Shown here: piece after piece, positions 15,697 to 22,034 of the stretch | Layout: every line of letters begins with the position of its first letter | Numbering within the stretch: position 1 is the stretch's first letter | Origin: Candidatus Omnitrophota bacterium | GTDB lineage: Bacteria; Omnitrophota; Koll11; Duberdicusellales; 4484-171 | Length of the DNA stretch: 38,452 nucleotides | Assembly: GCA_030692055.1 (NCBI GenBank) | Contig: JAUYCY010000015.1 | Coordinates: 1 to 38,452 of the forward strand | Direction: 5' to 3' | Notes under the pieces: generated by a model | Seen by the model: only the letters and a program-made list of their open reading frames with translations | What the model was told of the DNA's origin: nothing | Database searches by the model: none | Program-made: the position numbers and the translations under genes

Positions 15697-16389
15697 ATGG
15701 TTGTAAGAATGGCTATACCTAATATTAACAATCTTAGGAAATTTTATTATAGAGATAAGCTTTCTATGCAAGAGATTGCAGAAAAGTACAAAAAGTCCCT
15801 GAATTGCATAAAATATTATATGGACAAGTATGGATTAGAGAGGAGGGATAGAAGTTTAGCAACTTATGTAAAGCTTAACAAGAAAGATCCTTTCTCTATA
15901 AAGTCTAATTTGTCTATCGAAAAGGAAAAATTGAAGCTCGCTGCTTTAATGTTATACTGGGCTGAAGGAAGAAAAGGGACAGGTAGGATCGATATTTCCA
16001 ATAGCGATCCTAATGTTATTCTAGTTTTTTTGAGATTCCTAAGAGAAATTTGTGGAGTTGAAGAGAGAAAATTAGCTGTATCGTTGCAGATGTTTACCGA
16101 TCAAGATCAAAGTCAATTGATGAATTTTTGGGCGAAGATTACCAATATACCGTTGAAACAATTTCATAGACCTTATGTAAGAACGGCTAGGAAAGGTAGT
16201 TATACTTATAGATCTAAATATGGAACAGTTTTAGTTGGTCTAGACAATATCAAATTAAAGAAAATTATAATGAATTGGTTAGAAGAATACAAGAAATTTC
16301 TTTTTTCTAACGCCGGCGTAGCTCAGTTGGTAGAGCAGAGGTTTTGTAAACCTAAGACCGGGGGTTCGACTCCCTTCGCCGGCTTTTAA
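15697..16389 (+). CDS. HTH + LAGLIDADG-like protein reading into tRNA-Thr
   Basis: 230 residues. Residues ~6-45 look like a helix-turn-helix (YYRDKLSMQEIAEKYKKSLN). Residues ~75-205 carry KLAALMLYWAEGRKGTGRI, SNSDPNVILVFLRFLREICG, NFWAKITNIPLKQFHRPYV and YGTVLVGLDNIKLKKIIMNW, a pattern I associate with a single LAGLIDADG-like domain, where YWAEG matches the acidic motif. The frame has no stop before tRNA-Thr: the last ~25 residues (NAGVAQLVEQRFCK...) are the translated tRNA. So either the native end was lost or the gene arrived next to the tRNA. It lies just upstream of an intron-bearing tRNA-Tyr, but nothing proves it acts on that intron. Confidence 0.6.
   Translation: MVVRMAIPNINNLRKFYYRDKLSMQEIAEKYKKSLNCIKYYMDKYGLERRDRSLATYVKLNKKDPFSIKSNLSIEKEKLKLAALMLYWAEGRKGTGRIDISNSDPNVILVFLRFLREICGVEERKLAVSLQMFTDQDQSQLMNFWAKITNIPLKQFHRPYVRTARKGSYTYRSKYGTVLVGLDNIKLKKIIMNWLEEYKKFLFSNAGVAQLVEQRFCKPKTGGSTPFAGF
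16312..16384 (+). tRNA. tRNA-Thr(UGU)
   Basis: 73 nt without encoded CCA. Acceptor arms GCCGGCG/CGCCGGC, D-arm GCTC/GAGC, anticodon loop TTTGTAA giving TGT, T-arm GGGGG TTCGACT CCC.., discriminator T. It lies inside the 3' end of the upstream ORF and 22 bp before tRNA-Tyr. Confidence 0.93.
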
Positions 16390-16406
16390 TTTTGAAATTT
16401 TTTACT

Positions 16407-16779
16407 GGGCAGGTTCCTGAGTGGTCAAAAGGGACAGACTGTGTAATTAACGCAGCGCCTTATTGAAAAATAAGGTGTAAAAGCGGGTGAATTCAGGGGA
16501 GCCCGATAGTATTTTCTTAAAAAGAATTAATATTGGGTAATCCTGAGCCAAGCTTCTATTGAGGTTAGTAAGGATTGTTTTTCGAAGCCTTGATAGAGGA
16601 AGGTGCAGAGACTATTCCGTAAGGAAGTACCCCAACGCTATGTTGGAGGAAGCCCCCGCCGCCTACCGCCTGCATATTAGCAGGTTATGGTGATGAGATA
16701 GTCCAAGTCCTAAGGTAACTTAGGGATACTTGAAATCTGTTGCGCTTGCGCTTCGGAGGTTCAAATCCTCCCCTGCCCA
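16407..16779 (+). tRNA. tRNA-Tyr(GUA) split by a group I intron
   Basis: 5' exon 16407-16442, 3' exon 16733-16779. Joined exons give acceptor arms GGGCAGG/CCTGCCC, anticodon stem ACAGA/TCTGT around loop CTGTAAA (anticodon GTA), a long variable arm (TGCGCTTGCGCTTC) as expected for class II tRNA-Tyr, T-arm GGAGG TTCAAAT CCTCC and discriminator A. CCA is not encoded. The intron divides the anticodon between its second and third bases. Confidence 0.92.
16443..16732 (+). other. Group I intron in tRNA-Tyr, 290 nt, no ORF
   Basis: P1 forms between CTGTG (last four exon bases plus intron G1) and CGCAG at 16451-16455, with the required U.G wobble at the 5' splice site. P2 is CGCCTTAT/ATAAGGTG (16456-16477). 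P4 is TCAGG (in GAATTCAGGGG) with CCTGA (in TAATCCTGAGCC). The R/S core gives P7: GACTA in GTGCAGAGACTATTCC with TAGTC in GATGAGATAGTCC. A P9 hairpin CCTAAG-GTAA-CTTAGG precedes the terminal G at 16732. No protein is encoded inside. The exact subgroup is not assigned; small tRNA introns are usually IC3. Confidence 0.93.
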
Positions 16780-17055
16780 CTGTTTTATGCATTTCGATAT
16801 GCTTTTTCCGTAGATATGGGTTTACGGTAGGGCAAGGGCAATATTATTTGGATACGCTGATAACCCTTCGGGTTAGCTCCGCCTACGGCGGAGAGCGTAT
16901 TCAAATCCTCCCCTGCCCATTGTCTTATTTAGCTTGTTAGGTTTTGCCGTAAATACAGGTTTATAGTAGGGCAAAGGTAATATTTGGATACGCTGATAAC
17001 CCTTCGGGTTAGCTCCGCCTACGGCGGAGAGCGTATTCAAATCCTCCCCTGCCCA
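16780..17055 (-). mobile_element. Structured element array at tRNA-Tyr 3' end, two units
   Basis: Two tandem units (periods 140 and 136 bp), each followed by a copy of the last 20 nt of tRNA-Tyr (16900-16919 and 17036-17055). Read on the minus strand, target ...ATTTG is followed by A, stem ATACGCT, hairpin CTCCGCC-GTA-GGCGGAG, hairpin AACCC-GAA-GGGTT, stem AGCGTAT, C, then CAAAT, which is complementary to the target end ATTTG. Tails differ between units, but the structured heads are identical. The outer direct repeats share about 27 nt including ATAAAACAG. The tRNA itself stays intact. Confidence 0.8.
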
Positions 17056-17166
17056 CTGTTTTATAACGCGAATATTCGCGAATCAAACGCTAATTTCCGC
17101 GAATAAATTCATTTGCGACCATTTGCATTAGATTAGCGTGAATTCGCGTTTAGAAGGAGGTCGGAT
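17056..17166. repeat. Word hairpin (CGCGAAT type) before the SPFH gene
   Basis: AACGCGAATATTCGCGAATC, AAACGCTAATTTCCGCG, AATAAATTC are followed by ATTTGCGACC, TAGATTAGCGTGAATTCGCG. It matches 4567-4678. An AGAAGGAGGT ribosome site directly precedes the next ATG. Confidence 0.6.
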
Positions 17167-18066
17167 ATGTACATGGGATTGATTTGGGGAATAATTTTTT
17201 TAATAGGTGGATTGGTTTTGATTTTCACTCATATAAAGCACCATGATTATAACCAGATTACAAATACTATAGGTGTTATAGCAATTATTTTTGCAGCAAT
17301 TATCATTATTTTTAGTTTTATAAGAATAGTACCCGTGGGTACCGTAGGGGTAATTGACCTTTTTGGCCAAGTTTCGGATACAACACGTAAACCAGGCCTC
17401 AACATAGTCAATCCTTTTGCTAGATTAGAAATTATGAATGTGAAAACCGAACAAGAAACTGAATTTTTGGATGTTCCTTCTAAGGAAGGGCTTTCCATTG
17501 TTTTGGATGTTTCAATACTCTATAGGCTGAGTCCCGAGAAAGCAAGCGAGATATATAAGACTGTTGGCGTAGCCTATAGGGAAATAATTCTCATTCCTCA
17601 ATTTCGTTCTGCATGCAGAGGCGTTACCGTAAATTATGAAGCAAAAGGCCTTTATACCTCAGGCAGAGAGGAAATGGCTCATAAAATTTTTACTGATTTA
17701 AAAGATATGCTTGCAGAAAGAGGAGTCATTTTAGAGAAAGTTCTTTTACGTTCAATAAAACTTCCTACTATGGTTAGCCAAGCTATTGAAGTAAAACTAC
17801 GCGCAGAGCAGGAATCAGAGCAGATGAAATTTGTCCTGATGAAAGAAAAACAGGAAGCGGAACGAAAAATAATTGAAGCAGAAGGTACTGCCAAAGCTCA
17901 AGAGATAATCAATAAAACCTTAACCACTGCTTACCTGCAGCATCAAGCTATCAACGCGCAGATAAAAATGTCTGCCAACCCGAATCATACAACCGTCTAT
18001 ATACCGTCGGGCGACAACGGCATTCCTTTGGTGCGAGTCTTAGATGATGATTCTAAAAAAAGATAA
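17167..18066 (+). CDS. SPFH/prohibitin (Band 7) membrane protein
   Basis: 299 residues. Two N-terminal hydrophobic segments (about 4-22 and 36-56), then an SPFH domain opening with IVPVGTVGVIDLFGQVSDTTRKPGLNIVNPF (split here by description: residues ~58-88). GLSIVLDVSILYRLSP follows, and a C-terminal coiled coil carries AEQESEQMKFVLMKEKQEAE and the classic IEAEGTAKAQEIINKTL (~235-255). Prohibitin-like proteins form membrane rings and influence proteases such as FtsH. The ribosome site AGGAGGT at 17156-17162 is strong. The gene separates tRNA-Tyr from tRNA-Gly, which are adjacent in many bacteria. Confidence 0.88.
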   Translation: MYMGLIWGIIFLIGGLVLIFTHIKHHDYNQITNTIGVIAIIFAAIIIIFSFIRIVPVGTVGVIDLFGQVSDTTRKPGLNIVNPFARLEIMNVKTEQETEFLDVPSKEGLSIVLDVSILYRLSPEKASEIYKTVGVAYREIILIPQFRSACRGVTVNYEAKGLYTSGREEMAHKIFTDLKDMLAERGVILEKVLLRSIKLPTMVSQAIEVKLRAEQESEQMKFVLMKEKQEAERKIIEAEGTAKAQEIINKTLTTAYLQHQAINAQIKMSANPNHTTVYIPSGDNGIPLVRVLDDDSKKR

Positions 18067-18136
18067 AGTAATTGTTTTTACGTTGATTTGGCGCGGTTTA
18101 TTTTTTCCTGTTTTTATTTTTGCTTCTTTGACTTAA

Positions 18137-18270
18137 CTTCGGGGTTGACAGTGAAGCGAGTTTAGCTTCTTTGAAATTACTTACAGGCAAGCGTCAAGAG
18201 GGGCAAAGCCCTTATGAAGAGCCACAACCCTGAGAACGTTACCGTATCAGAAGATAGTGCCTGATAGAAT
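18137..18270 (+). ncRNA. Candidate structured RNA between SPFH gene and tRNA-Gly
   Basis: Outer stem GGGTTG (18142-18147) / CAACCC (18225-18230) encloses hairpins GAAGC/GCTTC (18153-18157, 18165-18169) and GGGGC-AAA-GCCC (near 18200-18211). A further hairpin TATCAG/CTGATA follows (18245-18250, 18261-18266). No ORF fits. I do not recognise an Rfam family. It might instead be another repeat copy. Confidence 0.35.
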
Positions 18271-18326
18271 TGTATTTATATATACGTTATCAAATTTGTA
18301 AGGAAGCGCGTAAGCGCTGTGGCTCT

Positions 18327-18513
18327 GCGGGCGTAGTTTCCGCCAGAGGCGAGACCTCGCCGCCCGCTTCGCCCGCGAAGCGAGGCGAGCAAAGCGGCGG
18401 GCAATGGCAGTCAATGCGCTCGGCGAAGCCGAGGGTATTGTTCGCATTGCCTGCACGGCTTACGCATAAGATAAAACATTTGTTTTCTTGATAACATTAG
18501 AAAATAGCAACAC
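18327..18513 (+). mobile_element. Structured element at tRNA-Gly 5' end with duplicated tRNA start
   Basis: The first 21 nt of tRNA-Gly are duplicated upstream as GCGGGCGTAGTT (18327-18338) and CAATGGCAG (18402-18410), split by a GC-rich palindromic insert (18339-18401). After GCAG come T, stem CAATGCG (18412-18418), hairpin CTCGGC-GAA-GCCGAG, a degenerate second hairpin, stem CGCATTG (18443-18449), C, and CTGC, complementary to GCAG. The tail ends at the intact tRNA. Same architecture as the elements at tRNA-Tyr, tRNA-Pro and argS. Confidence 0.75.
18339..18401. repeat. GC-rich palindrome cluster inserted in the duplicated tRNA-Gly start
   Basis: CCGCCAGAGGCGAGACCTCG, CCGCCCGCTTCGCCCGCG, AAGCGAGGCGAGCAAAGCGG: overlapping inverted repeats. 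It is much richer in GC than its surroundings and interrupts the upstream target copy, so it arrived after the structured element. Confidence 0.6.
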
Positions 18514-18584
18514 GCGGGCGTAGTTCAATGGCAGAACACTAGCCTTCCAAGCTGGATATGTCGGTTCGATCCCGATCGCCCGCT
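18514..18584 (+). tRNA. tRNA-Gly(UCC)
   Basis: 71 nt. Acceptor arms GCGGGCG/CGCCCGC, anticodon stem CTAGC/GCTGG with loop CTTCCAA (TCC), T-arm TCGGTTCGATCCCGA, discriminator T as expected for glycine. CCA not encoded. Confidence 0.95.
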
Positions 18585-18592
18585 TTTAATGA

Positions 18593-18634
18593 GACTGTAA
18601 TTTTTTAAGCGTTAGCGAGAAAAAATTACATAGT
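18593..18634 (+). terminator. Hairpin after tRNA-Gly
   Basis: GTAATTTTTT pairs perfectly with AAAAAATTAC (10 bp), with an inner CGCTAACGC-like loop stem. The A/T-rich arms allow termination on either strand, but the T tract lies in the stem, so the call is moderate. Confidence 0.45.
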
Positions 18635-18641
18635 CGAATTA

Positions 18642-18691
18642 AACCCTTGACATCCGCCTCATTTATTTTTTTAAGGTAAATGTCAAGGGTT
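18642..18691. repeat. Inverted repeat AACCCTTGACAT / ATGTCAAGGGTT
   Basis: Perfect 12-bp arms at 18642-18653 and 18680-18691, with CCGCCTCATTTA and TTAAGGTAA between them. A related copy with one change lies at 7705-7750. The gpsA ATG is 23 bp downstream. Confidence 0.7.
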
Positions 18692-18713
18692 GATACATGA
18701 TAATTCGTGTAAG

Positions 18714-19718
18714 ATGAAAGAAAAAATATCAATACTAGGGGCAGGAAGTTGGGGAACAACGCTGGCGGTTGTTCTTTCTAAGAAGAAAGATCTCGATATT
18801 ACTCTTTGGTCGCCCTTCCATGACCAAGTCAACCAGATGCTACACAGTAGAGAAAACCAAACTTTTCTTCCTTCCATAACTATACCGCAAAATGTAAAAA
18901 TCAGTTCCGACTTACCAAATGCATTAGCAAAAGATATTATCGTCATTGCTATACCTGTAGAATACTTAAGAGGTGTTTTAAGGAAAATAAAAATTAGCGG
19001 TACTGATTTGAGGAATAAACTTTTTTTAAGTGTTATAAAGGGGATAGAGATAAAGAGTTTAAAGAGGCCAAGCACAATAATAGGGGAAGAGCTTGGCCTG
19101 AAGAGCAAAGACATCACAGTTCTTTCAGGCCCAACTATCGCCAGAGAAGTTGCCAATGGTATTCCTACGGTCGCGACTGTTGCCTCTAGGGCGCGAGCTA
19201 AAGTGATAACAATTCAAAAACTATTTAAAGATACAAACCTAAGGGTTTATATCCATAATGATGTAGCTGGTATTGAGACCGCAGGAGCTTTAAAAAATAT
19301 CATTGCCATTGCTTGCGGTATCTCTGATGGCCTGGGTTTTGGAACCAATACGAAATCAGCAGTAATTTGCAGGGGCTTAAAAGAAATGATACGGTTCGCC
19401 AAAAAGTTTAAAATTAAAGAAGATGCTTTCTTGGGTATTAGCGGAATAGGGGATTTGTGCACAACCTGTTTTTCTCAATTCTCTAGGAATAGGTTTGTGG
19501 GTGAAGAGGTCGGCAAAGGCAAACCCTTAGCAGAAACATTGAAAGAGATGAAAATGGTGGCAGAAGGGGTTACAACCGTTAAGTCTGTTTATAATTTGAG
19601 TAAAAAATATAAAATAGATATGCCTATCACAAAAGAAATCTACGCTATTTTATATCAAAATAAACCGCCCCTCAAGGCTGTAAAAGATTTAATGTCAAGG
19701 CCGCTTAAGGCGGAGTAA
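18714..19718 (+). CDS. gpsA: Glycerol-3-phosphate dehydrogenase [NAD(P)+]
   Basis: 334 residues from ATG 18714; the frame extends to a TTG at 18690, but the Rossmann motif sits correctly behind the ATG (KEKISILGAGSWGTTLA). Reduces DHAP to glycerol-3-phosphate for phospholipids. Family motifs: GPTIAREVANGIPT (~137), the catalytic lysine in GALKNIIAIACGISDGLGFG (~186-205), ISGIGDLCTTCFSQFSRNR (~238-256), MKMVAEGVTT (~277). Full length and intact. No strong ribosome site; the inverted repeat ends just upstream. Confidence 0.95.
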   Translation: MKEKISILGAGSWGTTLAVVLSKKKDLDITLWSPFHDQVNQMLHSRENQTFLPSITIPQNVKISSDLPNALAKDIIVIAIPVEYLRGVLRKIKISGTDLRNKLFLSVIKGIEIKSLKRPSTIIGEELGLKSKDITVLSGPTIAREVANGIPTVATVASRARAKVITIQKLFKDTNLRVYIHNDVAGIETAGALKNIIAIACGISDGLGFGTNTKSAVICRGLKEMIRFAKKFKIKEDAFLGISGIGDLCTTCFSQFSRNRFVGEEVGKGKPLAETLKEMKMVAEGVTTVKSVYNLSKKYKIDMPITKEIYAILYQNKPPLKAVKDLMSRPLKAE

Positions 19719-19783
19719 AACAATTGATACATCCTGCAGGCACAGTATTTAAAATTACGCACTTAAGATAATTATACAACAAA

Positions 19784-19790
19784 AAGGAGG
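19784..19790 (+). promoter_or_regulatory. Ribosome site fixing the lipoprotein start
   Basis: AAAGGAGG ends 6 nt before ATG 19797, favouring that codon over the in-frame TTG at 19791. Confidence 0.7.
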
Positions 19791-19796
19791 TTGAGT

Positions 19797-20276
19797 ATGA
19801 AGAGAGTGGTTTTGTTTAGTATATGCTTGGCTCTCGCGATGTTAAATGTAGGTTGCCAAAATACAAAGACAAGGGTTGTTGAGGGCGCTGTTATAGGCGG
19901 CCTATTGGGCGGAGCGGCCGGCGGAATTATAGGCCATCAAAGCGGCCACGGAGGAGAAGGCGCTGGTATAGGAGTAGCCGCAGGAGCTATTACCGGAGCG
20001 ATAGTCGGTAGTCAGATTAAGAAACCAGAAGTTCAAACACAAGAGCAGACACAAATACAGGAGACTAAAGTTACCGAACAATCAAAAACAGATGAATTTA
20101 AGCCATTGTCCATGCAGCAGATAGTCGAACTTAAAAAGCAGGGGTTTTCAGATGAAGAAATTATCAAGAAAATAAAAGCCACAAATTCAAAATTTAGCCT
20201 TACGAAAGACGGCATTGATTATTTAAAACAACAAGGAATAAGTCAGAGAATTATAGAGGCGATGCAGGGTAAATAA
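19797..20276 (+). CDS. Glycine-zipper lipoprotein
   Basis: 159 residues. A lipoprotein signal peptide ends at MLNVGC (Cys about 20). A glycine zipper GAVIGGLLGGAAGGIIG followed by GAGIGVAAGAITGAIVGSQI spans ~32-75, as in Rick_17kDa/YMGG-like outer-membrane lipoproteins. The linker is Gln/Thr/Glu-rich. The C-terminal ~50 residues contain SMQQIVELKKQGFSDEEIIK and GIDYLKQQGISQRIIEAM, a short helical repeat that I have seen paired with such zippers. Probably in the outer membrane; function unknown. Confidence 0.8.
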   Translation: MKRVVLFSICLALAMLNVGCQNTKTRVVEGAVIGGLLGGAAGGIIGHQSGHGGEGAGIGVAAGAITGAIVGSQIKKPEVQTQEQTQIQETKVTEQSKTDEFKPLSMQQIVELKKQGFSDEEIIKKIKATNSKFSLTKDGIDYLKQQGISQRIIEAMQGK

Positions 20277-20295
20277 TAGCGGATTATTCATGTTA

Positions 20296-20332
20296 CCCCG
20301 TCCCGGCGTAACGTCGGGACGGGGTTTTTATT
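20296..20332 (+). terminator. Rho-independent terminator after the glycine-zipper gene
   Basis: CCCCGTCCCG...CGGGACGGGG stem (20296-20308 with 20312-20324, one G.T) and a 3-base loop, followed by TTTTTATTT. Starts about 20 nt after the stop codon. Confidence 0.9.
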
Positions 20333-20370
20333 TATTGAGTAGTTAGCGCATAAGTGATAAAATAATAAAA

Positions 20371-20730
20371 ATGTTAACAAAATTTAAAATATTGAATGTA
20401 AATATAGTTTGGCAGGTTTTACAAAAGAATTTTTCGCAACATTATAAAGAATTATTGAGCTTCAAATTTCACCTCTTAAATCCAGTATTTTGGTTATTTT
20501 TTCTTATACTTTTTTTGATAACGTTAAGATTTTGGGCTACGAGAAAAGCATTTTCTTTCTGCACGATAATAGCAGTAATTTTATTGGCCTGCACGAAAGT
20601 TGAAAGTTCTATAGTGAGTTTTTTTGCTCATGCCGGAGAAAAATTTGATCCCTTTTTGATAAGGATAGGTTTCATAACTATTCTTATGCTAGTCTTACTC
20701 TATTACTTTTTCATAAAAGGAGAAGATTAA
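20371..20730 (+). CDS. Hypothetical small membrane protein
   Basis: 119 residues. Three predicted membrane helices: about 36-53 (NPVFWLFFLILFLITLRF), 62-76 (SFCTIIAVILLACTK) and 96-113 (IGFITILMLVLLYYFFI). The basic N-terminus is probably cytoplasmic. No family recognised. It stands alone after a terminator. Confidence 0.55.
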   Translation: MLTKFKILNVNIVWQVLQKNFSQHYKELLSFKFHLLNPVFWLFFLILFLITLRFWATRKAFSFCTIIAVILLACTKVESSIVSFFAHAGEKFDPFLIRIGFITILMLVLLYYFFIKGED

Positions 20731-21105
20731 CAATTTGTATTAGTGTTTATAATTGATACATTCACGGCCGCTTCCCGATGATATCGGGATTTCGCTTAAT
20801 ATCGTATTAAGGTGCTCAAAAAACCGTACCCTTTAGGGCGAGGATAAAAAGTATCGCTCAGTATTCCTTTGGTTTCTCTCAAGGTCGCTTGAGTACATCG
20901 AAATACAACCCTGAGGACATTCGACTGAGCTCAGTCTAAGTCCAAACCTTGATCTTCTCGCCGCCGCCAGAGGACAGATGCGCCTGGGGCGCAAAAGGCA
21001 AGTCTGCCCAGGCATGATAGGTTGGAGAAAGTCGAACGGATTGACTTATTTTTCAATATACGTTATAGTTAATTAACCGATAAAAAGAAAAAAGAAGGAG
21101 GTATT
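20731..21105. other. 375-bp intergenic region with degenerate repeats
   Basis: Holds ATCGGGATTTCGCTTAATAT and TTAAGGTGCTCAAAAAACC (shared with 34636-34680), then hairpin-forming sequence such as CTCAAGGTCGCTTGAG and CATTCGACTGAGCTCAG, and a GCGCCTGGGGCGC-like palindrome near 20970. The ribosome site AGAAGGAGGT precedes 21106. No gene supported. Confidence 0.5.
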
Positions 21106-21495
21106 ATGATTAGACGAAATGGATTTTCAATTTTTTTTCTCGCAGGCTTATTGCTACTTTTTTCAAAGGCAAGTTATGCGCAAACCGCGGCAGAGGAAAA
21201 TAAAGACATACCCATGCCTAAAAATAATGCACAACAGGTAATTGATAAAAAAATAGAAGATGAAAAGAAAATAGAAGCTGAGAAAAAAGAGGGAGTTGAT
21301 CAAGAAAAGAAAGAAGATGAAAGTAGGGATGAGAACAAAAACGCTAACGAAAATACAGCAGAAGACACAGAAGAAGAAGATGACTGGGGTGATAATATTT
21401 GGGATCAGAAGAAGGCAGGAGATAGAAGTGGTTGGCGTAGCCAAGAGGACCACATCCAAAGTGGTTTAGGTTCCGAAGATATGCTACGATATTAG
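21106..21495 (+). CDS. Exported acidic low-complexity protein
   Basis: 129 residues. Signal peptide about 1-25 (RRNGFSIFFLAGLLLLFSKA, cleavage after SYA). Residues ~45-90 are a Lys/Glu/Asp-rich segment that would be a charged coil (KKIEDEKKIEAEKKEGVDQE). The tail has EEEDDWGDNIWDQKKAG. A strong AGAAGGAGGT site precedes the ATG. No family recognised; the dense charge and clear signal suggest a real periplasmic protein. Confidence 0.6.
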   Translation: MIRRNGFSIFFLAGLLLLFSKASYAQTAAEENKDIPMPKNNAQQVIDKKIEDEKKIEAEKKEGVDQEKKEDESRDENKNANENTAEDTEEEDDWGDNIWDQKKAGDRSGWRSQEDHIQSGLGSEDMLRY

Positions 21496-21662
21496 ACGTA
21501 ATCACCTTGCTTTACATTTAGCCACGCATCAACAGTTAATTTATCCCGACAGCAATTGCCGATGTCCCCCGACATTTTTCGGGGTTATCGGGATTTAGCT
21601 GAATGATACATTTAGGTGTTTAAAGAACCATCCCGACACAGATATCGGGATGGATACAAAGC

Positions 21663-21842
21663 GTGGTCGGCCTGTGTGCAGCCTGCCTATCGGTAGGCAG
21701 GGCGGGGATTTTCCCGACGAAATAATCGAGACAAGCTGCTGTGTGCGTAGTCCACCAGGACACCCTGTTGGGTAGCGGATATAGGAAATCGCCCCGACTT
21801 TTCGAGACGGAGCTTCATTCTCAGACCGACCATCCCCGGGCT
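21663..21842 (+). repeat. Multi-hairpin repeat with GTGGTCGG/CCGACCA ends, copy 1
   Basis: Ends GTGGTCGG (21663-21670) and CCGACCA (21836-21842) are inverted. Inside are a GCCTGCCTATCGGTAGGCAGG palindrome, TTCCCGACGAAATAATCGAGACAAGC and a 21-nt unit (21751-21771). The core matches 34706-34832. Confidence 0.65.
21751..21771 (+). repeat. 21-nt palindromic unit, copy 6
   Basis: TCCACCAGGACA-CCCTGTTGG with perfect GTAG direct repeats (21747-21750, 21772-21775). It occupies a different position within the multi-hairpin repeat from the CCACGGG hairpin of the other copy. Confidence 0.8.
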
Positions 21843-22034
21843 TTACAGGCTGGGTCAAATCAAATTTTTATTATAAAAAAACACAACATATAGAAATATC
21901 CCCTAATCGCAATCAAATTTGCGTCTATATATTGTGCAAACCAGTGTTCAGGCGCTGATATGACCCAATCTGTTTAGCCCGTGGAGTGGATTCATTATTG
22001 TGGTAATTTGCTTTATGCGTTGATGAACAGCACT

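Larger units (their letters stand above)
21496..22034. other. Intergenic region with multi-hairpin repeat and a nested insert
   Basis: Contains ATCCCGAC...GTCGGGAT-type hairpins (21540-21600 and near 21630-21655), the GTGGTCGG...CCGACCA element (21663-21842), then a CGGGCTTTA...TTTAGCCCG hairpin whose loop carries about 130 bp with arms CACAACATATAGA and TCTATATATTGTG (about 21880-21945) between GGGTC and GACCC. No gene supported. Confidence 0.5.

Noticed and set aside
16740..16940. 66-codon frame after tRNA-Tyr
   Set aside because: Consists of tRNA 3' sequence and the structured element.
16780..17055. tRNA-targeting integrative element with attL/attR
   Set aside because: No integrase or cargo, units are only ~140 bp and tandem, and the same element occurs at non-tRNA sites.
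18137..18270. SRP RNA, tmRNA, 6S RNA or RNase P RNA
   Set aside because: None of the conserved sequences of these RNAs is visible.
18247..18491. Overlapping frames on both strands before tRNA-Gly
   Set aside because: Mirror-image frames through GC-rich palindromes and the element; no domain or ribosome site.
20833..21015. 60-codon minus-strand frame
   Set aside because: Lies in degenerate repeat sequence with no coding signature.
21595..21858. 87-codon minus-strand frame
   Set aside because: Covers the multi-hairpin repeat and a 21-nt unit.
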